43,236 nt of DNA from Bacillus massiliglaciei (lineage in GTDB: Bacteria; Bacillota; Bacilli; Bacillales; DSM-1321). The DNA is taken from assembly GCF_900098925.1 (NCBI RefSeq), contig NZ_LT622359.1, forward strand, positions 616,650 to 659,885, written 5' to 3'. Below are positions 15,307-24,420 of the stretch, one piece after another. Position 1 is the first letter of the stretch; each line of letters opens with the position of its first letter. A program made the position numbers and the translations under genes. The notes beneath the pieces are model-generated. The model searched no databases. It had not been told where the DNA came from and saw nothing but the letters and a program-made list of their open reading frames with translations.

Positions 15307-18249
15307 TTATTGATCTGTTAAATGAACATAACCAGGACGGGCCCACTTGCGCTGAACTTCAACCCCATTTTGAGGATGACGTTTTTTACTGCGGTGGTTT
15401 GTCGCCGGCAATGGTCTTTCTCCGCCTTCACTTAATACTTCCAAACGCACTTTTGTTTGTTTGTAAGCAGGTGTATTTGTTCGCTTATCATAAATCGGAC
15501 CAGTAAGGAAGTTAATCGCTGAATCTTTGTCAACAGAGTTCATTGGCAAGAATAGCTCATTCGTTTTTACGCGATCTGTAATAAGAGCCGGAAGTTTAAG
15601 TGCTCCGAAAGGTGATTCCAATCGAACAAGTGCCCCATCTTTGATGTTGCGTTCTTTAGCAAGTTCAGGAGAAACCTCAACAAAGATCTCAGGTACCTTA
15701 GACTGAATTCCGTTAGACTTGTTTGTCATATTTCCTTCGTGGAAATGTTCAAGCATACGTCCGTTATTGATATGAAGGTCGTATTCTTCTGGGAATTCAT
15801 GCGGTTCTGTCCAATCAGCTAAAGCGAAACGAGCTTTTTTATCTGGGAAGTTGAATCCATCCACATAAAGAAGCGGTGTGCTGGCTCCATCAAGACTTCC
15901 CCATAAGAAGCTGTTCCAGCCTTCTAGGACTTCATAGTTTGCTTGACTGAAAATTGGAGACAAGCTAGCCATTTCATCATAGATTTCACTAGGGTGAGAG
16001 TAGTTCCAGTCTGCACCTAAGCGCTGAGCGATTGCCTGAGTGATTTCCCAGTCTGCTTTAGAATCGCCTAAAGTTGGCAATGCTTTATATAGGCGCTGTA
16101 CACGGCGTTCTGTGTTTGTGAATGTACCGTCTTTTTCAAGTGATGGCGCACCTGGTAGTACAACGTCTGCATATTGTGCTGTACGAGAAAGGAAGATATC
16201 TTGTACAACAAAGAAGTCTAAGCTTGAAAGCACTTTGTCTACATGGTTGGCATCGGCGTCAACAAGTGCCATATCCTCACCGACAAGATACATAGCTTTC
16301 ATCTCGCCTCTTTCAATGGCATCAAGCATTTGCATATTGTGCATACCTGGTTCAGGGCTGATTTTAACTCCATAGGCTTTTTCGAATTTAGCACGTGCTA
16401 CATCATCTGTAACATGCTGATATCCTGGAAGCCATGTTGGCAATGTTCCCATGTCACAAGCGCCTTGTACGTTATTGTGCCCGCGAAGCGGATATGCTCC
16501 GGCACCTGGACGGCGATAGTTACCAGTTGCTAACAGAAGGTTAGAAATAGCTGCTGAAGTATCAGAAGCACCATTGTTTTGTGTAACACCCATTCCCCAA
16601 AGGATACAAGTTCCGTCAGCATCGCGAATCATTTCTGCCATTTGGATCAATGTTTCTTTTGAAAGACCAGTGTTTCGTTCTGCATATTCAAGGGTATATT
16701 TCTCAAGAACCTTTTTGTAATCATCAAAGAAGTTTACATTTTCATCAATGAATTTTTGATCGTGCCAGCCTTGGTCGATCATGTATTTTGTAACAGCCAT
16801 CAGCCAAACTTGGTCAGTACCTTGTTTAGGGCTGATATGAAGATCAGAGCGCTCAGCCATTTCATTTCTGCGGACATCCGCTACGATCAGTTTTTGTCCA
16901 TGAAGCTTATGAGCACGTTTTACGCGTGTAGCAAGTACTGGGTGTCCTTCAGCAGGGTTAGCACCGACGATGATAACAAGTCCGGCAGAAGCGATATCTT
17001 TAATAGTACCTGCATCTCCGCCCATTCCGACTGTACGGAATAATCCGTCAGTTGCTGGAGATTGGCAGTAACGGGAACAGTTGTCCACGTTATTTGTTCC
17101 GAACATTTGACGTGCTAATTTTTGAATCACGTAGTTTTCTTCATTTGTGATTTTAGATGAAGAAATGAATCCTACAGCATTTCCGCCGTATTGTTCTTTT
17201 ACAGAACCAAGTTTAGAAGCTACTAAGTCAAGCGCCTCATCCCAGCTGGATTCTACGAATTGGCCGTTTTTACGGATTAATGGCTTTGTGATTCGTTTTT
17301 CAGAGTTAACGAAATCCCAGCCGAATTTACCTTTTACACATGTAGAGATTGCGTTAACAGGTCCTTCATGTGTTGGCTGAACTTTAAGGATCTTGCGTCC
17401 TTTTGTCCAAACTTCAAATGAGCAGCCTACGCCGCAGAATGTACAAACGGTTTTTGTTTTCTTTGTACGTGTATCGCGCATTGCAGCCTCGACTTCAGAA
17501 ACAGCGAAGATTGCACTGTAGCTTGGTTCAACTTCTTTTACAAGGTCAATCATTGGATCAAGCATGTCGTCTTTCAAGCCTGTCATGAAACCGGCTTCGC
17601 CAAGCATAGATTTTTCCATAAGAGCGTTACATGGGCAGATTGTTACACACTGTCCGCAGCCTACGCATGATGATTCGTTGATAGAAGTGCCCCTTTCGTC
17701 CCAGATAACCCGAGGACGCTCAGCTTCCCAGTCAATAGAAATTGTTTCGTTTACCTGCAAGCTTTGGCAGACTTCAACACATTGTCCGCAAGCGATACAT
17801 TGGTTTGGATCATAACGATAGAAAGGATGGGACATATCAACCTGGCTTACATCCACTTTCGGTGTGTAAGGATATTTCTGATGTTCAATTTCCATCATTT
17901 CCGCTGTATTGTGCAGTTTACAGTTCCCGTTGTTGTTATCGCAAACCGTACAATATAATAAGTGGTTTTCAAGAATACGGTCCATTGCTTCTGTCTGCGC
18001 TGCTTTCGCGCCGTCAGAGTTTAATAGAACGTCCATTCCGCTTTCGATCTTTGTAGAACATGAACGGACAAGTTTTCCGTCAACCTCAACGATACAAGTA
18101 TCGCAAGTTTGAATAGGATCTACTTCCGGTACATAACAAATTTGCGGATGCTGAATCCCATTCTGATTGATAACTTCCAAGATCGTTTTGCCGGCTTCCG
18201 CCTGATACTCGGAACCATTGATCTTGATTGTTATATGTTCATTCATCAT
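15307..18249 (-). CDS. fdhF: Formate dehydrogenase-like molybdopterin oxidoreductase, alpha subunit
   Basis: A large (980 aa) cytoplasmic enzyme expected to oxidise formate with a bis-MGD molybdenum or tungsten centre. Domain order: plant-type [2Fe-2S] ferredoxin (CYVPEVDPIQTCDTC), NuoG-like His-Cys segment (HLLYCTVCDNNNGNC), two [4Fe-4S] sites (CIACGQCVEVC, CVGCGQCVTICPC), the catalytic-domain cluster (CTFCGVGCSFEVW) and the molybdopterin domains ending in the dinucleotide-binding part. The presumed Mo ligand is Cys395 in CSRYCQSPATDG; it is followed by Gln, where well-studied formate dehydrogenases have His. This layout matches YrhE/YjgC of Bacillus. Start: ATG-ATG behind GAGGGGG; the extension to 18336 crosses a terminator. 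FdhD and MoaA genes are nearby. Confidence 0.93.
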   Translation of the reverse strand: MMNEHITIKINGSEYQAEAGKTILEVINQNGIQHPQICYVPEVDPIQTCDTCIVEVDGKLVRSCSTKIESGMDVLLNSDGAKAAQTEAMDRILENHLLYCTVCDNNNGNCKLHNTAEMMEIEHQKYPYTPKVDVSQVDMSHPFYRYDPNQCIACGQCVEVCQSLQVNETISIDWEAERPRVIWDERGTSINESSCVGCGQCVTICPCNALMEKSMLGEAGFMTGLKDDMLDPMIDLVKEVEPSYSAIFAVSEVEAAMRDTRTKKTKTVCTFCGVGCSFEVWTKGRKILKVQPTHEGPVNAISTCVKGKFGWDFVNSEKRITKPLIRKNGQFVESSWDEALDLVASKLGSVKEQYGGNAVGFISSSKITNEENYVIQKLARQMFGTNNVDNCSRYCQSPATDGLFRTVGMGGDAGTIKDIASAGLVIIVGANPAEGHPVLATRVKRAHKLHGQKLIVADVRRNEMAERSDLHISPKQGTDQVWLMAVTKYMIDQGWHDQKFIDENVNFFDDYKKVLEKYTLEYAERNTGLSKETLIQMAEMIRDADGTCILWGMGVTQNNGASDTSAAISNLLLATGNYRRPGAGAYPLRGHNNVQGACDMGTLPTWLPGYQHVTDDVARAKFEKAYGVKISPEPGMHNMQMLDAIERGEMKAMYLVGEDMALVDADANHVDKVLSSLDFFVVQDIFLSRTAQYADVVLPGAPSLEKDGTFTNTERRVQRLYKALPTLGDSKADWEITQAIAQRLGADWNYSHPSEIYDEMASLSPIFSQANYEVLEGWNSFLWGSLDGASTPLLYVDGFNFPDKKARFALADWTEPHEFPEEYDLHINNGRMLEHFHEGNMTNKSNGIQSKVPEIFVEVSPELAKERNIKDGALVRLESPFGALKLPALITDRVKTNELFLPMNSVDKDSAINFLTGPIYDKRTNTPAYKQTKVRLEVLSEGGERPLPATNHRSKKRHPQNGVEVQRKWARPGYVHLTDQ

Positions 18250-18283
18250 TTTTCCCCCTCTTTGATGACATAAAAAAAGACAC

Positions 18284-18341
18284 AAAAAAACCACCATGAT
18301 TACACGTGTCCCAATAACGGAATACGCGTAGCTCATCGTGG
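18284..18341 (-). promoter_or_regulatory. Attenuator-like terminator in the formate dehydrogenase leader
   Basis: On the minus strand CCACGATGA pairs with TCATGGTGG (one mismatch) across a 33-base loop that contains the palindrome ACACGTGT; TTTTTTT follows. It ends about 35 bases before the start codon, downstream of the promoter, so it can stop transcription before the gene. A second hairpin (ATAGCA/TGCTAT, 18351-18366) lies just upstream. I did not match it to a known riboswitch class. Confidence 0.55.
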
Positions 18342-18452
18342 AATAGTTAAATAGCAGAACTTGCTATAAGACCAATCCAAACCATTAAAATTTTGTGGTT
18401 AAAAGGATAGATACATAACACATAGTATTAGATACCCATCAATTCATCTGCT

Positions 18453-18481
18453 ATTATAGCGTGTAACATAAAAAGAAACAA
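18453..18481 (-). promoter_or_regulatory. Promoter of the formate dehydrogenase operon
   Basis: On the minus strand TTGTTT (18476-18481) and a perfect TATAAT (18453-18458) are 17 bases apart. Transcription would start near 18446, giving a leader of almost 200 bases before the start codon, with at least two hairpins in it. Confidence 0.65.
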
Positions 18482-18597
18482 CCATATTGCAACAGATCGT
18501 TACGCTTTTCATTTTCCGGCTGTTGATTTATGATAGACAATTGTAAGTATAAACTATTTGATCTAGATATTTTTTCATGGATAGGAGATGCGGCTTT

Positions 18598-18942
18598 ATG
18601 TCAAAGGTCATTCATGAATTTAATGATATAATCAGGAAGCTCCGTAAGGAACTTTTCGGAAAAGGTCCGGAAAGCATTCATACTGTTTTCATTGAAAATA
18701 TGGCGGTTTCAACGCTTTACGGCAACCTTACCCCTACTGAGCTGTTTATAGCAGGCACTCAAGAAGGGAAGGAAATGGTCCATTCTGCACGCACAAAAAT
18801 GATTCAGGATTTATATGACATCAGTCCTCCGGAAGGGATGGAGGAATTGGTCGGTGCGAAGCTGGTCCATTTGTTTTCAGATATAAAGGTAGAAGAAAAT
18901 ATCGCTGTTTCTGTATTTGTTTTTGATAAAAACATTATATGA
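18598..18942 (+). CDS. DUF2294 protein (YbcI-like)
   Basis: A small protein (114 aa) of the DUF2294 family, whose biochemical role is not established. TVFIENMAVSTLYGNLTPTE and GAKLVHLFSDIKVEENIAVSVFVFD are the family's conserved blocks. No signal peptide or cysteine pattern is present. AGGAGATG lies seven bases before the chosen ATG. It diverges from the formate dehydrogenase gene and is followed by fdhD after 81 bases, an arrangement suggesting a role in formate dehydrogenase expression or maturation; this is inference from position. Confidence 0.8.
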   Translation: MSKVIHEFNDIIRKLRKELFGKGPESIHTVFIENMAVSTLYGNLTPTELFIAGTQEGKEMVHSARTKMIQDLYDISPPEGMEELVGAKLVHLFSDIKVEENIAVSVFVFDKNII

Positions 18943-19023
18943 CAGCTAGTATTCTTCTGGTAATACAGGTAAAAAAATACTTTAATCTGGTTTGGAAAAC
19001 AGGGCCTAAAGGAGCATAAGCAC

Positions 19024-19821
19024 ATGAAAGAGATTGAAACGAAACGGGAAATCATCCGAGTGAAGAATGGCCGTGCAGAGCAAATAGACGATACGGTGGT
19101 AACGGAACAGCCGGTAACGGTTAAAATCAACGGCCAGGAGTTTGTGACGATGGTTTGCTCGCCGGAATATATAGAAGATATGGTGATCGGATATCTTGCC
19201 TCAGAAGGTATAATCCGTAAATTTGAAGAAATCAAGGAGATTTGGGTACAGGAAAAAGAAGGCTATGTTCATGTGAAAACGGACAAGCTGAATCCGTTCT
19301 ACCAGAACTTCCAAAACAAACGCTATATCACCTCATGCTGCGGCATGAGCAGGCAAGGGTTTGTTTTTGTGAACGACGCTTTGACTGCGAAGAAAATGAA
19401 AGATATTAAAGTGAAAATCACAGCGGATGACTGTTTCAGGCTGATGAATGATCTTCAGCAATCGGCTGATATTTTTCAGCGTACAGGCGGAGTCCATAAT
19501 GCCGCGCTTTGTGATGTAAATGGAGTCATCATTGGCAGGATGGATATTGGACGCCATAATGCTTTAGATAAAATATATGGGTATTGCTTGAGAAACGGTA
19601 TTTCAATGGACGGTAAGATTATTGCCTTCAGCGGCCGGATCTCATCCGAAATCCTGCTGAAGGTAGCGAAGATCGGCTGTGAAGTAATTTTATCGAAATC
19701 TGCACCGACAGAGTTTGCTTTACAGTCGGCAGAAGAGCTTGGGATTACTACAGTGGGATTCATTCGCCATGATTCAATGAATATTTATACCCGCCCCGAA
19801 CGAATTGTCCTTGAGAATTAG
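19024..19821 (+). CDS. fdhD: FdhD, formate dehydrogenase accessory sulfurtransferase
   Basis: Transfers sulfur from a cysteine desulfurase to the bis-MGD cofactor, which formate dehydrogenases need for activity. The 265-aa length is typical. Conserved parts include EQPVTVKINGQEF with CSPEYIEDMVIGYLASEG, the cysteine-bearing loop ITSCCGMSRQG (a CC pair where the E. coli protein has CxxC), TGGVHNAALCD, DIGRHNALDKIYGY and FSGRISSEILLKVAKIGC. TAAAGGAG stands before the ATG. It sits between the DUF2294 and moaA genes and opposite the dehydrogenase it would activate. Confidence 0.95.
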   Translation: MKEIETKREIIRVKNGRAEQIDDTVVTEQPVTVKINGQEFVTMVCSPEYIEDMVIGYLASEGIIRKFEEIKEIWVQEKEGYVHVKTDKLNPFYQNFQNKRYITSCCGMSRQGFVFVNDALTAKKMKDIKVKITADDCFRLMNDLQQSADIFQRTGGVHNAALCDVNGVIIGRMDIGRHNALDKIYGYCLRNGISMDGKIIAFSGRISSEILLKVAKIGCEVILSKSAPTEFALQSAEELGITTVGFIRHDSMNIYTRPERIVLEN

Positions 19822-19860
19822 GGAAGTAAGGAACATACAATAAGGGAGATGCAACCATAG

Positions 19861-20880
19861 ATGAAAAATGATATACGCGACCAGCTGCAGCGCCCCTTGA
19901 GAGATTTACGTTTATCAGTGACGGACCGATGTAATTTCCGCTGCCGGTACTGCATGCCCGAAGAGATTTTCGGGCCGGATTATTCATTTCTGTCCTCGGA
20001 TAAGATCTTATCCTTCGATGAAATGGAACGCCTCACTTCTATTTTTGTAGGCTTAGGTGTGAAAAAAATCCGTATCACGGGAGGAGAACCGCTCTTAAGA
20101 AGGAACTTGCCGGAGCTGATTGAGCGTCTGAACCAAATTGTAGGTGTCGAAGAAATTGCGATGACAACCAATGGTTCTTTATTGAAGAAGTTTGCGGGAG
20201 ATCTGTATAAGGCAGGGCTGAACCGTGTAACAGTCAGCCTGGATTCCCTTGATGAAGAACGGTTCCAGGCCCTTAACGGGAAGAGAAGCACCGTGAAACG
20301 GGTATTAGAAGGAATGGAAGCTGCTGAAAAGGCAGGGCTTCAAGTGAAGGTAAACATGATGGTTCAAAAAGGAAAGAACGATCAGGATATTGTTCCAATG
20401 GCCAAGTTCTTCAAGGAGAAAAATTATATTCTCCGCTTTATTGAGTATATGGATGTTGGGAATACAAATGGCTGGACAAAGGCGGATGTAACGTCGAAAA
20501 AGGAAATTTTAGATACGATTCATGCTGTGATGCCTCTTCGCCCTGTTGATCCCAATTATATCGGCGAGGTCGCGACCAGGTACCAGTATCTGGACGGCGG
20601 TCAGGAAATCGGTATTATCTCGTCAGTGACAGATTCCTTCTGTTCTAATTGTTCGAGGGCAAGGGTATCTGCGGAAGGAAGGCTGTATACTTGCCTGTTT
20701 GCGGAAAAAGGCTTTGACCTTCGCACTTTGCTTCGCACTGAGGAGTCCGACCAGGTCGTTGCGTCAACGCTTACGGACATTTGGAATCTTCGAAGGGACC
20801 GCTATTCAGATGAAAGAACGGAAGAATTGCGTGTCCGCAGAAGAAATTCTAAAGTAGAGATGTCCCATATCGGCGGCTGA
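19861..20880 (+). CDS. moaA: GTP 3',8-cyclase MoaA
   Basis: A radical-SAM enzyme that converts GTP to 3',8-cyclo-GTP, the first step of molybdopterin synthesis (with MoaC). The N-terminal cluster motif CNFRCRYC gives C24, C28 and C31; [13 protein letters not shown] and [12 protein letters not shown] follow. The C-terminal second cluster motif is FCSNC with a third Cys in GRLYTCLF. The protein ends in Gly-Gly, which is essential in MoaA. Length 339 aa is normal. GGGAGATG lies before the ATG. It follows fdhD by 39 bases and probably shares its transcript, supplying cofactor to the formate dehydrogenase. Confidence 0.96.
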   Translation: MKNDIRDQLQRPLRDLRLSVTDRCNFRCRYCMPEEIFGPDYSFLSSDKILSFDEMERLTSIFVGLGVKKIRITGGEPLLRRNLPELIERLNQIVGVEEIAMTTNGSLLKKFAGDLYKAGLNRVTVSLDSLDEERFQALNGKRSTVKRVLEGMEAAEKAGLQVKVNMMVQKGKNDQDIVPMAKFFKEKNYILRFIEYMDVGNTNGWTKADVTSKKEILDTIHAVMPLRPVDPNYIGEVATRYQYLDGGQEIGIISSVTDSFCSNCSRARVSAEGRLYTCLFAEKGFDLRTLLRTEESDQVVASTLTDIWNLRRDRYSDERTEELRVRRRNSKVEMSHIGG

Positions 20881-20934
20881 TTTAGTCTGTTTAGCAGTTT
20901 ACAGCAAGGGAAAAGAAGGGGAGAGGTGAGCGGA

Positions 20935-21243
20935 ATGGAAATTACTTTGAAACCTAAGGCAATTGAAGAGCTGAAGAAAACCCATTTTGAGGAAAACGAA
21001 GGCTTAAGGATTGAAGCAATATTTATCGGAAGCTGTGCAGTTTATGTAGAGTATCACCTGCGAATTGATATAAAAAAGCCGGATGATGAACTGTACTTGC
21101 TTGAGGGCATTCCGGTGCTTGTGTCCGAAGAAAGCCGGAAGTATTTATATCATCGAATCACCCTGGATTTTAATCCCCAGCTTGGTTTTAAACTTTCTTC
21201 AGATGAAGAAACATACAGATATGATTTGAATATTGTCCGATAA
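20935..21243 (+). CDS. HesB/YneR-like iron-sulfur biogenesis domain protein
   Basis: A 102-aa protein with the HesB/IscA-like fold (begins MEITLKPKAIEELKK, then GLRIEAIFIGSC). Unlike true A-type carriers, only one cysteine (in GSCAVY) remains, so classic cluster binding through three cysteines is unlikely; this resembles the YneR group. GAGGTGAG gives the ATG a good ribosome binding site; an in-frame GTG lies nine bases earlier. It is the last gene before a strong terminator and probably belongs to the fdhD-moaA transcript. Confidence 0.75.
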   Translation: MEITLKPKAIEELKKTHFEENEGLRIEAIFIGSCAVYVEYHLRIDIKKPDDELYLLEGIPVLVSEESRKYLYHRITLDFNPQLGFKLSSDEETYRYDLNIVR

Positions 21244-21293
21244 TCTAAGCGGTCAGAAGATTGCTCTGAAATTTGTATAATACGTATGAGGGC

Positions 21294-21325
21294 AAAACCG
21301 GTTCGTTCGTCGAACCGGTTTTTTT
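21294..21325 (+). terminator. Terminator of the fdhD-moaA unit
   Basis: AAACCGGTTCG and CGAACCGGTTT form a perfect stem with a 5-base loop, followed by a T tract. Confidence 0.92.
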
Positions 21326-21530
21326 GTGGAATGAAATGTTTGAGGGTTTTAAAACAGTTTAAAAGGTTCTATATACAATATCTGTTTAATGGGCTCGTAA
21401 GATGGGAGACTTCAGTGCTTAAACAAGCGGCTGTCATCATGATCGTTTATTGTTTATGATGGAACGTAAGTTGGTATTTCTTACATACTTAATTTAAATA
21501 AGAAAATATTTGAAACGGAGGATGCGGGTG

Positions 21531-21935
21531 ATGAACATTGAAGAAAAGCTCTTTCAATCAGCCATAGAGCTGATCAAAAAAAGATATCCTGCCGGCTGGG
21601 GCGGGGCTGCAGCCATGTATACAGAAGATGGATAAATTTTAACAAGTGTATCCCCGGAGGTGATTAATGCCTCCACAGAATTATGTATGGAGACAGGTGC
21701 TATTCTTGAAGCGCATAAATTGAATACAAAAATTACGCATACGATTTGTGTTGTAAGAGAAAATGAACATGCGGAATTTACTATTCTAACTCCTTGCGGG
21801 GTATGCCAAGAAAGGCTTTTTTACTGGGGAGACCAGGTAAAAGCAGCGGTGACAAATTCAAATGGCAAACTGGAATATAAAATGTTAAAGGAGATACAGC
21901 CCTATCATTGGTATAAGGCCTATAACCATAACTGA
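21531..21935 (+). pseudogene. Cytidine deaminase-like gene with an in-frame TAA
   Basis: Reading from the ATG at 21531 (behind CGGAGGATG) gives 34 codons to GAAAMYTEDG, a TAA at 21633-21635, and then 99 more codons in the same frame. The parts join into one small zinc deaminase: zinc ligands are in ENEHAEF and PCGVC, and WGGAAAMYTEDG and STELCMETGAI fit the family. A single base change (for example CAA to TAA) would explain it. An in-frame GTG at 21660 has a GGAGG close by, so a truncated product is possible, but it would lack the first strand and helix. Its family deaminates cytidine or similar bases (blasticidin-type deaminases look alike). Confidence 0.8.
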
Positions 21936-21940
21936 CATTC

Positions 21941-21977
21941 ATGACATTTGTCATATCACTTTTCTGACGTTTATGAC
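21941..21977 (+). promoter_or_regulatory. DesR-type binding sites before des
   Basis: A perfect palindrome ATGACATTTGTCAT (21941-21954) is followed nine bases later by a related, imperfect half pair CTGACGTTTATGAC (21964-21977). A -10-like CATAAT lies at 22001-22006 with no good -35 box, as expected for an activator-dependent promoter. In Bacillus subtilis phosphorylated DesR binds two adjacent sites just upstream of the des promoter. Confidence 0.65.
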
Positions 21978-22049
21978 TGTCGGAGAGGCTCTGGTTTCCT
22001 CATAATAAGGGTAAGAAAAGGCGATTGTAGCCCTGTTTAGGAGGAATAC

Positions 22050-23108
22050 ATGAGTAAACATCAATTAAAAACGCTGAAAAAAGAAGTAGCCCCTTTTGAA
22101 GGTTCCAACATGAAGTCTAGCATACGCCAGCTTTTGAATACTTTTCCGCCCTTTTTCCTGCTCTGGTTTGCTGCGTATCAAAGTTTGACTGTTTCGTATT
22201 GGCTGACATTGTTTTTTGCGGTTCTGGCATCTGGTTTTGTCATCCGAATTTTTATTATTTTTCATGACTGCTGCCATCAGTCCTTTTTTAAAAATAAAAA
22301 ATGGAACAGCATTGTCGGTACGATATCTGGCATTTTGACTATGTTCCCGTATGAACAGTGGAAAAGAAGTCATTCTATTCACCATGCTACCAGCAGCAAC
22401 CTTAATAAACGGGGAACGGGCGATATCTGGATTATGACAGTTGAAGAATACAAAGCGGCCTCTTTTAAGGAGCGTTTCGTTTACAGAATGTATCGCAATC
22501 CCATCGTTATGTTCGGTTTAGGACCGATTTATCTATTTCTGATTACGAACCGTTTTAATCGCAAAGGAGCAAGAAAAAAAGAACGGAACAATCTATATGC
22601 GACCAACCTTTCCATTGTAATCTCTTATGCGCTGATGTGCTGGGCTGTCGGCTGGGAAGCTTTTATTTTAGTTCAGGCACCGATTTTGTTTGTCTCAGGT
22701 GCATTAGGAATCTGGCTCTTTTATGTTCAGCATCAATTTGAGGATTCTTACTTTGAGGATGAAGAGAATTGGGATTATGTTAAAGCGGCGATTGACGGCA
22801 GTTCTTATTATAAATTGCCGAAACCGCTTCAATGGGTGACTGGAAACATCGGTTTCCACCATGTCCATCATTTAAGCCCGATGGTGCCGAACTATAATCT
22901 TGAAAAAGTGCATGAGTCTGCAGTTCCTCTGCAAAGTGCAACAACGATAACGGTCGGTTCCAGCTTAAAAGCGCTCCGTTTTCGTTTATGGGATGGAGAT
23001 AAAAAAACCTTTGTCAGTTTCAAAGAGGTTCAGCCTCTGTTGAAAAAGGAAAAAAGACAACAGGTCAGGCTTGCAGGCGGCAAAAGGCCGATCGTACAAG
23101 AGAAATAA
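22050..23108 (+). CDS. des: Membrane phospholipid fatty-acid desaturase Des
   Basis: Introduces a double bond into acyl chains of membrane lipids, restoring fluidity after cold shock. The three histidine boxes of the di-iron centre are present: HDCCH (72-76), HSIHH (108-112) and HHVHH (270-274). Hydrophobic stretches between them account for the membrane spans. Length (352 aa) matches the Bacillus subtilis delta-5 desaturase. TAGGAGGA precedes the ATG. The gene is followed by the desK-desR pair, the known thermosensor that switches des on in the cold, and is preceded by DesR-like sites. Confidence 0.95.
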   Translation: MSKHQLKTLKKEVAPFEGSNMKSSIRQLLNTFPPFFLLWFAAYQSLTVSYWLTLFFAVLASGFVIRIFIIFHDCCHQSFFKNKKWNSIVGTISGILTMFPYEQWKRSHSIHHATSSNLNKRGTGDIWIMTVEEYKAASFKERFVYRMYRNPIVMFGLGPIYLFLITNRFNRKGARKKERNNLYATNLSIVISYALMCWAVGWEAFILVQAPILFVSGALGIWLFYVQHQFEDSYFEDEENWDYVKAAIDGSSYYKLPKPLQWVTGNIGFHHVHHLSPMVPNYNLEKVHESAVPLQSATTITVGSSLKALRFRLWDGDKKTFVSFKEVQPLLKKEKRQQVRLAGGKRPIVQEK

Positions 23109-23113
23109 TGCTG

Positions 23114-23139
23114 AAAAACCATTCTTTGAATGGTTTTTT
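23114..23139 (+). terminator. Terminator after des
   Basis: AAAAACCATTC and GAATGGTTTTTT pair around a 3-base loop. It separates des from desK, so desK-desR probably also has its own promoter. Confidence 0.8.
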
Positions 23140-23292
23140 ACTGTAGGCAGATACACGGTCGTTTGACTTTAATTCATTTGTAGAAAAGCATAAAAAAGTG
23201 ACAAATTATAAAAGACCCGCTGCCTGCTTAAATAGCAAATAGGCGGATTCCATATTACAATAAGAGCAGAACATGAAGGAAAGGAAGCTTTT

Positions 23293-24420
23293 ATGCAAAA
23301 TTGGTATCAGATATTTCCTAAAAATACGGGGCTCAGCCTTTATGTATGGCTTATTTTTTGTATCCTCCCTTTTTATTTTATTTTCAAATCATCGACAACT
23401 TGGGAGATTTTTGTGGGGATTACCATCATTATTATCTTTTTTATTTCCTATCGTTTTGCCTTTATATCCAAAGGGGGCATCGTTTATCTGTGGACAGCAG
23501 TCCAGCTGATCATTTCAGTTGTGATGACGATTCTTTTTGGATACGTTTATTTTTCTCTGTTTCTTGCCTTTTTCATTGGGAACATAAGAAATAAAGTAGG
23601 GTTTTATTTATTTTACGGTATCCATCTGGCAGCCACCATTGCGGTTATTAATATAGGCTTTATCCAGCAAAATCCGATTTTTTTAACACAGTTTCCTTTT
23701 ATCGTCATCTGTGTGGTAGCGGTCATCCTGCTCCCTTTTAATGCGTACAATCGAAATAAGCAGGTGGAGCTTGAAGATGAGCTTGAAGATGCCTATAAAC
23801 GGATCGCAGAATTAGGGAAGCTGGAAGAACGGCAGAGGATAGCCCGAGATCTCCATGATACACTCGGACAAAAATTATCATTGATTGGGCTGAAAAGTGA
23901 TCTGGCCGGAAAATTGCTCAAGGCCGATCCGGAGAAGGCCAAAAAGGAAATGGAAGATATTCGCCATACAGCACACTTGGCTCTTAAAGAAGTCCGTGAT
24001 ATGGTATCAGAAATGAGAGGAGTCAGGCTGGAAGAAGAACTGGTTTATGTCAGAGAAATTCTTGAAGCGGCAGGCATACAGTTCATCCTGAAGGGAGACT
24101 CTAAGCTTTCGAATACGCCTTTGCTGGCAGAGAGTGTGTTATGCATGTGTATAAAAGAAGCTGTTACAAATGTAGTTAAACACAGCAGGGCATCCCGCTG
24201 TATGATTGACATTGAACAGAAGCCATCCGGCATCATGGTTCGGGTAGTCGATGATGGCTGCGGAATTGGAGACTCTGAAGAGGGAAACGGTTTACAGGGC
24301 ATTCGCGAGCGTTTGGAGTTTTTGAACGGTAGCTTTGAGATTGCTCATGCATCGGGAAGCGAATTGAATATGTTTATTCCTTGTGCAATCAAACATATAA
24401 GTCAGGAGGTGAGGAAATGA
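23293..24420 (+). CDS. desK: Membrane thermosensor histidine kinase DesK
   Basis: A NarL-type sensor kinase that detects membrane thickness and order. The N-terminal part has four to five TMs (about residues 16-150) and begins with polar residues (K10, N11) ahead of TM1, like the buoy motif known from DesK. A coiled-coil linker (155-180) leads to the HisKA_3 domain with the phosphate-accepting His188 in RIARDLHDTLGQ, the same number as in Bacillus subtilis. The HATPase domain contains KEAVTNVVKHSRAS, VVDDGCGIG and GNGLQGIRERL. It overlaps desR by four bases (ATGA). At 375 aa it is full length. Confidence 0.95.
   Translation: MQNWYQIFPKNTGLSLYVWLIFCILPFYFIFKSSTTWEIFVGITIIIIFFISYRFAFISKGGIVYLWTAVQLIISVVMTILFGYVYFSLFLAFFIGNIRNKVGFYLFYGIHLAATIAVINIGFIQQNPIFLTQFPFIVICVVAVILLPFNAYNRNKQVELEDELEDAYKRIAELGKLEERQRIARDLHDTLGQKLSLIGLKSDLAGKLLKADPEKAKKEMEDIRHTAHLALKEVRDMVSEMRGVRLEEELVYVREILEAAGIQFILKGDSKLSNTPLLAESVLCMCIKEAVTNVVKHSRASRCMIDIEQKPSGIMVRVVDDGCGIGDSEEGNGLQGIRERLEFLNGSFEIAHASGSELNMFIPCAIKHISQEVRK

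Noticed and set aside
18250..18336. N-terminal extension of the formate dehydrogenase with a hydrophobic stretch (possible export signal)
   Set aside because: It crosses the attenuator hairpin and lacks a ribosome binding site and a twin-arginine motif; the ATG at 18249 has GAGGGGG before it.
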